DNA of 43,051 bases from CAYFFV01 sp964342695 (GCA_964342695.1 CAYFFV010000019.1:1-43051), one strand, 5' to 3'; shown: positions 5,979 through 12,944, counted from the first letter of the stretch. Translations and numbers: made by a program. The notes: generated from the sequence alone by a model not told the origin.

Positions 5979-6197
5979 ATGCCATTTTACGTCGATGAAA
6001 TCACCGGAGAGGTCATCGAGCTTGAAGAAGACCCTCATCATCTCGCAGGATTCCGGCGGCACAAGGTAACCGTCGCTGAATGGTTCGGAGCGCAGGATCC
6101 CAGTTGGCTTGAAAGAGAGAAAAAGGGAAGCCACGACGAGGAATATAAGGATGCTATGCCATACGATTTCATTCATCGTTTGAGAGGAAATCAATGA
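5979..6197 (+). CDS. hypothetical protein (72 residues) abutting a terminator
   Basis: The frame MPFYVDEITGEVIEL...RLRGNQ is acidic in its first third and has no recognised domain. Its ATG directly follows the terminator T-run, so there is no conventional ribosome site; the frame can be extended to TTG 5943, through the hairpin. Its stop overlaps the next gene's ATG (ATGA). The terminator hairpin in its leader may itself limit translation. Confidence 0.55.
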   Translation: MPFYVDEITGEVIELEEDPHHLAGFRRHKVTVAEWFGAQDPSWLEREKKGSHDEEYKDAMPYDFIHRLRGNQ

Positions 6198-6646
6198 CTG
6201 TACTGTACAACAAAGAAGACAAAGCCAGAGCTGGTGCAATATGGGCGTGGAACGGCTCTCAGAGCGCCACACAGCGCGAAACAGGGATCGACCGCAAAAC
6301 CATACGGCGTTGGATTCAAGACAAGGACGAGCATTTCTGGAAGGCTGTGGACTCGGCAAACGAGGAGTTCGAGAAGAGCCTTAAACAGAAAATAGTCGGC
6401 CTTTTGAATTCTCAGCTCGACAATATCATCTCAAAGGGTGCTGAACTGACCGCCAAGGAATCGAGCGTCATTTTCGGCATTCTCTTCGACAAGAAACAAC
6501 TGATCGAGAACAAGCCTACCAGTATCAGCAAAGCGATTAACGTGGAGCAACGACTGGCAGAGGTCGCTGAGGGCTTGAAGAAACACGCTGGTGCAAAACC
6601 GGTCATGCCGACCGCAGAAGACGCCGACGAAAGGAGACCGAACTGA
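6194..6646 (+). CDS. small terminase subunit-like protein
   Basis: A 150-residue protein with an N-terminal helix-turn-helix (ATQRETGIDRKTIRRWIQD, about residues 25-43) followed by a long helical region and a charged tail, the layout of many phage small terminase subunits, which bind the packaging site and assemble as a ring. The segment AKESSVIFGILFDKKQLIENKP matches the helical oligomerisation region of such proteins. It heads the post-terminator block. Unusually, the large subunit lies more than 7 kb downstream. A Cro/TerS-like regulator is the alternative. Confidence 0.6.
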   Translation: MTVLYNKEDKARAGAIWAWNGSQSATQRETGIDRKTIRRWIQDKDEHFWKAVDSANEEFEKSLKQKIVGLLNSQLDNIISKGAELTAKESSVIFGILFDKKQLIENKPTSISKAINVEQRLAEVAEGLKKHAGAKPVMPTAEDADERRPN

Positions 6647-6786
6647 TGGCTACACGAATTACGGATAAAGACCGGAAACTGATGAACAAAGCAGGAAAAA
6701 CACGTTCGAAGGTGAAAGATTTGATTTCCAGAAGCAGAAAACCCGGCGAGATTTACGTCGCAAAAGGCTCCAAAGGAGTTAGTTGA
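6646..6786 (+). CDS. small basic protein (46 residues)
   Basis: MATRITDKDRKLMNKAGKTR... ending KGSKGVS. Strongly basic and hydrophilic, with no membrane segment. Both ends overlap neighbouring genes by a single base or so (TGATG arrangement), and AAGGAG stands upstream. Its charge suggests nucleic-acid binding, but no family is recognised. Confidence 0.6.
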   Translation: MATRITDKDRKLMNKAGKTRSKVKDLISRSRKPGEIYVAKGSKGVS

Positions 6787-6905
6787 TGCCGATAAAAAAA
6801 GTGAGCGGTGGATACAAAGTGAAATACCCCGGCAAAAAAGCTCGTGTTGTACGGACTAAGCAGAACGCTAAACGTGTGCAAGCCAAGCAGAAGAAAGGCT
6901 ATTGA
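6786..6905 (+). CDS. small, very basic protein (39 residues)
   Basis: MPIKKVSGGYKVKYPGKKAR... ending KQKKGY; about a third of the residues are Lys or Arg. AAAGGAG lies nine bases before the ATG. It is tightly packed between two overlapping genes. It could bind DNA or RNA, but no function is assignable from the sequence. Confidence 0.6.
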   Translation: MPIKKVSGGYKVKYPGKKARVVRTKQNAKRVQAKQKKGY

Positions 6906-7132
6906 AGATCGATCAAATAATGGGAATGGAGAAATGCCTGATTGGTATATGTTACCGCATGGGCAAGCCTTTCTTGGTCTATGACTCAGAAAAGGTCAAA
7001 GAACAGCTCCAAGAGCGCGGTATGACGGAGGAAGAGGCCGAAAATCAGTATGAGGAGTTTACTACCAGTTGGATGGGTGATCACACACCCGGCTTCCTTG
7101 AAGAGCTGTCGGTCGGTCAAATGATCCACTGA
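6902..7132 (+). CDS. conserved small phage protein (76 residues)
   Basis: It belongs to a widespread but uncharacterised phage family: G(I/V)xxRxG, VYDSEKVKEQLQERGMTEEEAENQYEEF, then WMGDHTPGFLEEL. TTG 6902 overlaps the upstream stop; ATG 6920 is the alternative start. Members are frequently found close to terminase genes. No enzymatic motif is present. The family pattern is from memory of phage genomes. Confidence 0.65.
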   Translation: MKIDQIMGMEKCLIGICYRMGKPFLVYDSEKVKEQLQERGMTEEEAENQYEEFTTSWMGDHTPGFLEELSVGQMIH

Positions 7133-7830
7133 TGGCGAACCCAGCAGAAACTTATCGCAAAAAAATAGCCGCCCAACCTGCAAGCTTGTCTCGCGCTGAA
7201 GACCCTTATTTTTCAGATCCGAACTTTTTTCAAAATCCGGACATTCAAACCACTCACTATGAGGCCAGTCCGTATCTGCAACCCACACGAGAACCCATTC
7301 AAGAAAAGAATGTGAATTTTGGATTGGGAGATCTATTCAGAAACGTTCAAGAAGGTGTATCCGGATTGATTCCGAAAATAATGGATCGATTTTCCGACGA
7401 ACCCGACATGCAAGTCGGTATCTTAACCTCGCCAGAAGGCTCTCTGGTCGGCACTACGGAGGAACTGGTGGATCAAGTTGATTGGGATGCCCTAGGGGGC
7501 AGAAAAGCGATTGAGAAGGCTCTGGTGGACGCCTGGACAAAACTGGAGCTGACAGGACGACCATTAATTTCCAGTGGCGTCAGAACCCTTGAACGCCAAT
7601 TGGCGCAAGGTATAACGAACACCCGATCCCGTCACTTGTTTGGAAGGGCATTCGATGTATTCACCGGGGACATGAGTGCAGAGGACAAAGAGAAGTTGAA
7701 AGCCGAATTAAAGAACTCGTTGCCGAAAAAAGCCGACGGTACGAATCACTACATATTAATTGAAAATGATCATATTCATATCGCAGACACTCCAGGCGCT
7801 GAAGAACATGAAGCACTTGCAAAGCGCTAA
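7132..7830 (+). CDS. M15-type peptidoglycan peptidase (endolysin or virion hydrolase)
   Basis: A 232-residue protein whose C-terminal half is an M15 (D-Ala-D-Ala / L-Ala-D-Glu) zinc peptidase: SSGVRTLERQ (residues 147-156), SRHLFGRAFDV with zinc ligands H168 and D175, and HYILIENDHIHI with the HxH near residue 214. The first 115 residues are Pro- and Gln-rich and lack a signal peptide, so release depends on a holin or on virion packaging. It overlaps a small membrane-protein gene, a typical lysis-cassette arrangement. The longer-than-usual N-terminus could mean a structural role. Confidence 0.75.
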   Translation: MANPAETYRKKIAAQPASLSRAEDPYFSDPNFFQNPDIQTTHYEASPYLQPTREPIQEKNVNFGLGDLFRNVQEGVSGLIPKIMDRFSDEPDMQVGILTSPEGSLVGTTEELVDQVDWDALGGRKAIEKALVDAWTKLELTGRPLISSGVRTLERQLAQGITNTRSRHLFGRAFDVFTGDMSAEDKEKLKAELKNSLPKKADGTNHYILIENDHIHIADTPGAEEHEALAKR

Positions 7831-8005
7831 CCAGAACTACGTCCAACACCTATGGAGCGCTGTTCTTTATAGCGTTGCACTGGCTCTGCTTAGCGTTGTC
7901 ATGCTGGTGCATGGGATTGCACCTGTGGTCTTTAAAAAAACCGTCTCTAACGCCCTCATTTGGCTTCTACAGAAGATGGACAAACTGCCAGTATGGAATA
8001 CATAG
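7808..8005 (+). CDS. small membrane protein, holin candidate (DUF6356-like)
   Basis: A 65-residue protein with the pattern NYVQHLWSAVLYSVALALLSVVMLVHGIAPVVF, resembling DUF6356-type membrane proteins (YxxH...HGxxP), and an amphipathic C-terminal helix. One long hydrophobic stretch spans about residues 15-40. It overlaps the M15 peptidase end out of frame by 23 bp, so the pair may form a lysis cassette. ATG 7808 is preferred because the upstream extension lies fully inside the peptidase gene. Confidence 0.6.
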   Translation: MKHLQSANQNYVQHLWSAVLYSVALALLSVVMLVHGIAPVVFKKTVSNALIWLLQKMDKLPVWNT

Positions 8006-8020
8006 CTTGGCGTGATTTGA

Positions 8021-8983
8021 TTGAAATGTCTCTCACTTTTTTCAGGAGCTGGCGGTGGCGATCTAGCGGCCCAGCATCTACTCGGTTTTGAAACAGTCGG
8101 CTATGTCGAATGGGACAAATACTGCCAAAAAATCCTCGCCCAACGCATCAAAGACGGCTTCCTCGACCAAGCCCCAATCTTTGGAGACATTGACCACTTC
8201 ATCGAGTCCCGTGCAGCTCACCAATACCAGGGCTTTGTCGACATACTTACTGCAGGTTTCCCGTGCCAACCATTCTCAGTGGCTGGCAAGAAAAGAGGCC
8301 AAGACGACGAAAGGAACAAGTGGCCGCAAACGATCCAAACGATTCGTGACGTTCAGCCAAGATTCGCCTTTCTCGAAAACGTCCCCGGTTTGCTTAATTC
8401 TGGCTACTTCCACGAAGTCCTCGGCTCGTTGGCCGAAGCAGGGTACGATGCAAAATGGATTGTGTTGGGAGCTGACGATGTTCGACCCCCGGCACCGCAC
8501 AGAAGAAAACGACTCTGGATATTGGCCTACTCCGTCAGCGACTCCGAGAGGGCCGCATACGGGAGCGAAGAGTGGATCGGTGGATGCGAAGGGCAGGACA
8601 TCGGCGAAGGGAGTTCGTTACGGAGCGACTTTGGAGACAGCGGTGAAAATGTGGCCGACACCGGTAGCAAGAGATTGGAAGGGAGTATCAACGAGAAACT
8701 TTCAGCTTCCGAACGCAGTCAAGATGTGGCCGACTCCGAGAGCCGCCATCGGAATGACAATGAAGCTGTCACAAGGCTTGGCGGATCTCCGACACAAAAG
8801 GTATTTGGAAACGGAAGTAGCGTATCAGGAGAAGGCTCCTGGTGGTCAACTGAACCCGACGTGGGTCGAGTGGCTCATGGGGTGGCCTCTAGGGTGGACA
8901 GACTTAAAGCCCTTGGCAATGGACAAGTACCGCAATGCACTGCGCTTGCCTGGAAAATCTTAAATGATTGCAAAGGTGAGTAG
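8021..8983 (+). CDS. C5 cytosine DNA methyltransferase
   Basis: A 320-residue Dcm-type enzyme that would transfer a methyl group from S-adenosylmethionine to cytosine. Motifs in order: I LSLFSGAGGGD (residues 4-14), IV AGFPCQPFS with nucleophile C82, VI FLENVP (118-122), VIII APHRRKRLWILA (158-169), then a low-complexity target-recognition region with NVADTGS / DVADSES repeats, and X KALGNGQVPQ. The set is complete, so it is probably active. No cognate restriction gene is visible, so protection against host restriction or epigenetic control is more likely. The only start in frame is TTG 8021. A second conserved-looking reading frame runs through the gene. Confidence 0.9.
   Translation: MKCLSLFSGAGGGDLAAQHLLGFETVGYVEWDKYCQKILAQRIKDGFLDQAPIFGDIDHFIESRAAHQYQGFVDILTAGFPCQPFSVAGKKRGQDDERNKWPQTIQTIRDVQPRFAFLENVPGLLNSGYFHEVLGSLAEAGYDAKWIVLGADDVRPPAPHRRKRLWILAYSVSDSERAAYGSEEWIGGCEGQDIGEGSSLRSDFGDSGENVADTGSKRLEGSINEKLSASERSQDVADSESRHRNDNEAVTRLGGSPTQKVFGNGSSVSGEGSWWSTEPDVGRVAHGVASRVDRLKALGNGQVPQCTALAWKILNDCKGE
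8088..8963 (+). CDS. out-of-frame WPTP protein overlapping the methyltransferase
   Basis: An uninterrupted +1-frame reading frame lies wholly inside the methyltransferase gene. It contains three WPTP motifs (YWPTPSATP, MWPTPVARDWKG, MWPTPRAAIG), WPKQGTMQNG upstream of them and LNPTWVEWLMGWPLGWTDL near the end. From memory, these motifs mark proteins often annotated as separate ORFs beside phage C5 methyltransferases. The frame opens with TTG 8088. A better translation start is ATG 8478, with GGGAG six bases upstream, giving 161 residues (8478-8963). Either it is a real overprinted gene, or the motifs are a by-product of conserved methyltransferase codons. The reading frame is certain; expression is not. 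Confidence 0.45.
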   Translation: MKQSAMSNGTNTAKKSSPNASKTASSTKPQSLETLTTSSSPVQLTNTRALSTYLLQVSRANHSQWLARKEAKTTKGTSGRKRSKRFVTFSQDSPFSKTSPVCLILATSTKSSARWPKQGTMQNGLCWELTMFDPRHRTEENDSGYWPTPSATPRGPHTGAKSGSVDAKGRTSAKGVRYGATLETAVKMWPTPVARDWKGVSTRNFQLPNAVKMWPTPRAAIGMTMKLSQGLADLRHKRYLETEVAYQEKAPGGQLNPTWVEWLMGWPLGWTDLKPLAMDKYRNALRLPGKS

Positions 8984-9068
8984 GTGGGCATTACGAACTT
9001 ATGTCTTCTGGTCGATCTGCGTGGACATGACAGCATTGATAGCTCTACTGATATGGGTTATCCGATAA
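8976..9068 (+). CDS. possible 30-residue membrane peptide
   Basis: GTG 8976 opens a short frame (MSRWALRTYVFWSICVDM... LIWVIR) with one hydrophobic span and a basic start. It overlaps the methyltransferase end. The ribosome site is poor (AAAGG directly adjacent), and the frame conflicts with the 8984 frame, so at most one is likely real. Confidence 0.25.
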   Translation: MSRWALRTYVFWSICVDMTALIALLIWVIR

Positions 9069-9256
9069 GACACAAATTCAGGCATGGTGGACGAGACCGT
9101 AAAGTTCACAAATCGCCCGACAATACAGACAATTTACCTATACAGCACACGACTGTATTCCCTACAGAACAACAGCTCGAACTAGGCTCTGAGTACGGAA
9201 GACTCGAAGGTTGGTATAGGGACGATGATCCAACTCATGGTGGCCGAGATGCATAG
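8984..9256 (+). CDS. possible hypothetical protein (90 residues)
   Basis: GTG 8984, one base after the methyltransferase stop, with AAAGGTGA seven bases upstream. The product is hydrophilic and rich in Asp, Arg and His (DLRGHDSIDSSTD..., ending DDDPTHGGRDA) with no recognised domain. Composition is unusual for the neighbourhood, so it could be a chance frame. Confidence 0.35.
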   Translation: MGITNLCLLVDLRGHDSIDSSTDMGYPIRHKFRHGGRDRKVHKSPDNTDNLPIQHTTVFPTEQQLELGSEYGRLEGWYRDDDPTHGGRDA

Positions 9257-9549
9257 GGGGGCGCACTGAAGCACCCCAGCGCCCAGAGAAAAGCCCAAAG
9301 GTCGCATTTTCAGGCCGATCCCCATATACAAAAGCACAACAAAAACCTAAAGCCATCGTAACTCATTGATTTGATTACCAAAGGGCAGGACTATTTATCC
9401 GATGGTCTCTGGTTTGAGGTAGTCAGTGGGGATTTAGGGTCAAAAAAATTTAAACAATCCATTATTTGTGGGAAATGGGGGGTGGGGGCAAAACTTTGTC
9501 TTGCGATAACGTGAAGACCCTCAGTCCCACGGCGCTACGAAAATAAAAG
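9257..9549. other. gene-free spacer with a G-rich run
   Basis: About 290 bases without a convincing reading frame. It contains three close G-tracts on the plus strand (GGG 9470-9472, six Gs 9477-9482, five Gs 9484-9488) and an A/T-rich stretch (CAAAAAAATTTAAA) just before them. A TTGATT ... TATTTA pair near 9370-9395 is a weak promoter candidate with a short spacer. No terminator hairpin is evident. It could carry a packaging or regulatory site, but nothing decisive is visible. Confidence 0.4.
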
Positions 9550-12090
9550 ATGACCTTTGCCAGCGAATACAAAAAACGATTTGCGAAAACCCTCCAGGAG
9601 AGCGCAAAAGGCTTAGCACAGGCCGGAACAGGCTACGCCAGCGACTACGCCCAACGAGTGCAAGATGAACTCATGCAAGGCGCTAAACGCACCCTTGATC
9701 CTTATCAACAATTTTTAGGTGCAGGACAGATGCTGTACTCGCCTGTAGCGCCTTTAGAAGACGATCTAAGGGCATTAGCAGGTCGAGGTGCAAACATTGC
9801 TGAGGGCGCATTACACGGGCTTAGAAACAAGGACATTCGCCAGTTGTTGCGTATGGATGTCTCAGAACTCGAAGCGCTTGGACGAGAGCAGGAACTTCTG
9901 CCAGAAAATCTCAAATGGCTTGGTGACGTTGCGCCATTGGCTATCCAGCTTGCACTGGACGCGAAGCGAGGAAAGTTCGATAACATCCTGCCAGACAAAT
10001 ATCGTAAGAAACGCAAAGGTGATGATAAAGGTGCTGATCAAGACGAACCGCCGCTTCTGACCAGCCCGGAACGTTCGTTAGCCGATGATATCAGCGCTGG
10101 GTTCTATTACCAGACCGTCGAACCATTGGTTCCACAGACAGTACGGCTAACCCCGAATGAAGCGTCATTGATCCGCGACCTCGATGTCTCAAAAAAAGAT
10201 CAAACGCGAATCCGCAGACAGATCCTCGATTACCGCCGCAATCATCATCCGAAGGACGGTTGGGGTGATTTTAAGGTTAAAAGACTTGAGATTAATGACA
10301 GGGGTCAAGTTAAGCTGATTTTCGATCAGGGCGTCGGTGGCTTTAATTACCACAGAGACCCTAAGACCAACAAAGTGTTAACCGGCAGTGCTAGGCAAAA
10401 GAAAGTCTCCGATATGGCAACGGCGATCACTAAGGAAGTGTCGTCAATTATGAAGCGCACCGACCGCAATGCGCGAATAATTCAAGACGCCTTCAAGTGG
10501 TATGAAAGAGCGCAAATTAAACTGTACGAAGATTACGGATCCGTAGCCCAGCTTTTCGCAGAAATGTTAGGGGCGACTTCTCCGCAAACCAATCTTTTAC
10601 AAAACCTTCAAGCTGGCGAAGAAGCGCTTCGCAACTTTGCGAGAGGCGATTACGACGACCAGCTTATGTTCGCACAACAGTGGATCGCTGACGGCAAGAG
10701 TCTCGCCAAATTGCCAGACCAGTATGTGATTCGAAAATCGAACGGCACAAAATTCGGTATGAATGGTCGCAATGCCATGAAGGTTATGCTGGATAATTTC
10801 AGGGAAGTTCGCGCTGGTGATCCGCCAAAGACGAGAATTTTTAGCGGTAATCTGGCTGGCACAAATATTTGGGACTGGTTCTCGGTCACGAGTGATGTTT
10901 GGAACGCCAGAGCAGACCAGCGAACCGCCAATCTTTTTGATAACCATCCCAGGGCAATCCCGGCATTGAGTAACGTTGAAGGCGTATGGCTTGGTTCCGG
11001 TCTTGGAGAGAATCCGCAACAGATTTTAGTTGGTGAAGGCGACACACCGTTTGCTCAGTATCGAGGCAAACAAACGACAGGCGAGTTGAGTGGGATTAGC
11101 GGTGCTTACGGTTTCTCGAATGATGTTGCCAACCAAGCAGTCATATTACTGAAAGAGCAAGGCATCGATATTCCGGTAAGCGCTTTACAGGCATTCCGAT
11201 GGGTGAATGAAAAGCTTCTTTGGGAAACCCAAGGATGGACGCCAAAAACAGAGACTTCTGATATTGCGAGCATGATGACCGATGTAGATCGGTATCGCGC
11301 CGGGGTGACAGCGTACAAGGATAAACCTTTAACAGCGCAAGATTGGACAAAGCTGAGAAGCATCTTACGAAAGAATATCGTAGATGATCCAAATCTTGTG
11401 GTCTACTCCGACCCAACGGCGGCAGGGATGTACGGCGAACCAGAACCTTCTGTTGATTCCCAAGTCATTTATAAAAAGGGCGCTGATGCAAGCCAGCTCT
11501 ATTTGAACGTTATCGAAGCTGGGAAACAATTCGATCAAACCGATGTTTTTGTGTCGCAAATTGTCAAGGAAGACCACGTTAATGCTAGACCGGGTGTGGA
11601 AATCATGTTTGATCCTGACAAGCCCGACGTCTACGAAGCCGTTGTCGAGCTGTTACAGGATCAACCGGGGTACACCATCACGCCATCCCATCGCTTTTTG
11701 GCGGAAGGGGAAAAGAACACCACAGCCGGTGTGCGAGGCGTTTATCTCCAGTATGTTCCGGAGATCGCTATGCGCTGGGATCCCGAATTAGCAGACACAA
11801 TAAGAAAAGCGGTTAAAAACAACGACCTTGCGGTAATCGATGAGCTAATAGCTGAACAAGAATATAATCTGATCAAAATATCAGAAGAAGCTGATAAGTT
11901 AGGGGGCGTTACATCAGGGAAGTTGAGATGGTACAATACCCAGGTTTTTGGACAACGAGAAGATGGGAGTTTTGACGATGGCAGTTACAAAAAGAATCGC
12001 ATCATTGGAGCGTCTGATCAAGCGACTGGAGGACGAGGGGAGTCAGTCTCGATCATTGAAGAGCTTAAAAGAGGACTTGGCCGCTTATAA
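9550..12090 (+). CDS. large phage protein of unknown function (846 residues)
   Basis: A long, soluble protein with no catalytic motif that I recognise. Residues 1-100 are helical and rich in Gln and Ala; about residues 140-170 form a charged linker (KYRKKRKGDDKGADQDEPP); the middle holds well-ordered segments such as YERAQIKLYEDYGSVAQLFAEMLGA and VSALQAFRWVNEKLLWE; the C-terminal third has GVRGVYLQYVPEIAMRWDPE. Size and helical N-terminus recall internal virion or large accessory proteins of podoviruses. It stands alone between two regulatory gaps and is the largest protein encoded in the window. The start has no good ribosome site. Confidence 0.7.
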   Translation: MTFASEYKKRFAKTLQESAKGLAQAGTGYASDYAQRVQDELMQGAKRTLDPYQQFLGAGQMLYSPVAPLEDDLRALAGRGANIAEGALHGLRNKDIRQLLRMDVSELEALGREQELLPENLKWLGDVAPLAIQLALDAKRGKFDNILPDKYRKKRKGDDKGADQDEPPLLTSPERSLADDISAGFYYQTVEPLVPQTVRLTPNEASLIRDLDVSKKDQTRIRRQILDYRRNHHPKDGWGDFKVKRLEINDRGQVKLIFDQGVGGFNYHRDPKTNKVLTGSARQKKVSDMATAITKEVSSIMKRTDRNARIIQDAFKWYERAQIKLYEDYGSVAQLFAEMLGATSPQTNLLQNLQAGEEALRNFARGDYDDQLMFAQQWIADGKSLAKLPDQYVIRKSNGTKFGMNGRNAMKVMLDNFREVRAGDPPKTRIFSGNLAGTNIWDWFSVTSDVWNARADQRTANLFDNHPRAIPALSNVEGVWLGSGLGENPQQILVGEGDTPFAQYRGKQTTGELSGISGAYGFSNDVANQAVILLKEQGIDIPVSALQAFRWVNEKLLWETQGWTPKTETSDIASMMTDVDRYRAGVTAYKDKPLTAQDWTKLRSILRKNIVDDPNLVVYSDPTAAGMYGEPEPSVDSQVIYKKGADASQLYLNVIEAGKQFDQTDVFVSQIVKEDHVNARPGVEIMFDPDKPDVYEAVVELLQDQPGYTITPSHRFLAEGEKNTTAGVRGVYLQYVPEIAMRWDPELADTIRKAVKNNDLAVIDELIAEQEYNLIKISEEADKLGGVTSGKLRWYNTQVFGQREDGSFDDGSYKKNRIIGASDQATGGRGESVSIIEELKRGLGRL

Positions 12091-12163
12091 GGATGGTAGC
12101 TATAAGCGCTCGTTCGCTGACGTCTACATCACTGGTGCTGGACGGATCGGGACGTCGAAATAA
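11978..12163 (+). CDS. small protein overlapping the end of the 846-residue gene
   Basis: ATG 11978 is preceded by GGGAG at eight bases and opens a 61-residue frame, MAVTKRIASLERLIKRLEDEG..., with a basic amphipathic N-terminal helix and a short C-terminal strand segment (FADVYITGAGRIG). It overlaps the upstream gene by 113 bp in another frame and extends 73 bp beyond it. The good ribosome site and heptad-like helix support it, but it has no recognised homologue. Confidence 0.5.
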   Translation: MAVTKRIASLERLIKRLEDEGSQSRSLKSLKEDLAAYKDGSYKRSFADVYITGAGRIGTSK

Positions 12164-12187
12164 AAAAAGCCCCTCCGAAGAGGGGCT
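12162..12187 (-). terminator. rho-independent terminator of the leftward peptidase gene
   Basis: On the minus strand, AGCCCCTC, the extra-stable tetraloop TTCG and GAGGGGCT are followed by TTTTTT. There is no T-run on the plus strand, so it is mainly a leftward terminator. It overlaps the stop codon region of the rightward 61-residue gene. Confidence 0.9.
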
Positions 12188-12202
12188 AATGTATCACTTG
12201 TC

Positions 12203-12215
12203 CTAGCAGGTAGGT
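12203..12215. repeat. motif CTAGCAGGTAGGT, copy 1
   Basis: The same 13 bases occur at 41033-41045. Both are preceded by TGTCCT (with a 2-bp indel), and both lie beside a leftward gene. Here the motif lies between the stop of the peptidase gene and its terminator, flanked by a CACTGAT...ATCAGTG hairpin (12219-12238) that includes the stop codon. Confidence 0.6.
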
Positions 12216-12232
12216 GATCACTGATTCTTAGA

Positions 12233-12712
12233 TCAGTGTGGGGTGAGGGTCTTACGACTTTCGCCCCTTTTTAATGCCCAGTAGCCATAAACGCATCTGG
12301 TTCCATCTCGACTACAATCATAGGTGTCGTTGATTACGCCATCGATTACAGCCGTGACGTGTTTACTGACTTTGCAAACGAGGCGACCTTCTGGAAGTTC
12401 ATCAGATTTAAGATGAACCTTGCATCCGCTACCGACTTCCATCGTAGGCGTCCACTCGAAACCCAACTCACGCATATAGTCTTTGAACCATTTGCGCTTA
12501 ACGGAAATGCCGTGCGACGCGGTGCGAACCCTCTTACCCTTGTCGTGCTTTGAGCGACGCTGGGTCGCGTTGCCCTCTGCCATTCTGTCGTAAACCTCCT
12601 GATAGGGAAGGCCAGAGGCAATGGCAACTGAACGAGCTACGCAATCACTTGTATAGCCTTTGCGACCAGTTTCGGCACGACCTCCATCGTTGTATTGGAA
12701 ATGTGACGACAT
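12233..12712 (-). CDS. predicted papain-like cysteine peptidase (accessory gene)
   Basis: A 159-residue protein whose pattern matches an uncharacterised phage/bacterial cysteine-peptidase-like family: FQYNDGGRAETGRKGYTSDCVARSVAIASG with candidate nucleophile C24, GSGCKVHLKSDELPEGRLVCKVSKHVTAVIDG with candidate H118, and NDTYDCSRDGTRCVYGYW with candidate D132. GGAG stands five bases before ATG 12712. It is the only leftward gene inside the rightward late region and has its own upstream control region and terminator, the hallmarks of a moron expressed in lysogens. The target is unknown; the fold call is inferred from residue order. Confidence 0.6.
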   Translation of the reverse strand: MSSHFQYNDGGRAETGRKGYTSDCVARSVAIASGLPYQEVYDRMAEGNATQRRSKHDKGKRVRTASHGISVKRKWFKDYMRELGFEWTPTMEVGSGCKVHLKSDELPEGRLVCKVSKHVTAVIDGVINDTYDCSRDGTRCVYGYWALKRGESRKTLTPH

Positions 12713-12944
12713 AAAGTCTCCTTGCCGTTAAAACGGCGGTCGATACAACGTTTAAATTTTTAAAGATCAATCGGCAAATCTTTTAACCGATACCCCTATT
12801 TTAGCAAATGGGTTTTTTGAAAATCGTCAAAACAGCCCATTTTCGGGGTGTTTCGAGCAAAAACCCTAGAGTTCCCAACACTGAAAAAAACGCTTGACAC
12901 GCACTTTTGAAAATTTTGTGAAAACGAACTAACGGACACTTTTT
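12713..12944. promoter_or_regulatory. divergent promoter region of peptidase gene and virion operon
   Basis: A gene-free, AT-rich stretch of 232 bases. On the minus strand an extended -10 (TGCTAAAAT, about 12798-12806) can drive the peptidase gene. A large inverted repeat, AAATGGG...TTTTGA at 12806-12820 against TCAAAACAGCCCATTT at 12827-12842, overlaps it and is a likely operator. GCCGTT-AA-AACGGC (12723-12736) lies in the peptidase leader. On the plus strand a perfect TTGACA (12894-12899) is a -35 candidate for the virion operon, though its -10 is weak. Confidence 0.5.

Noticed and set aside
8021..8983. Restriction-modification system
   Set aside because: No endonuclease gene is adjacent; neighbours are lysis-like and unknown genes, so the methyltransferase is treated as an orphan.
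9084..9185. 33-codon frame starting MVDETVKFTN after the methyltransferase
   Set aside because: No ribosome site, overlaps the 8984 frame, too short to judge.
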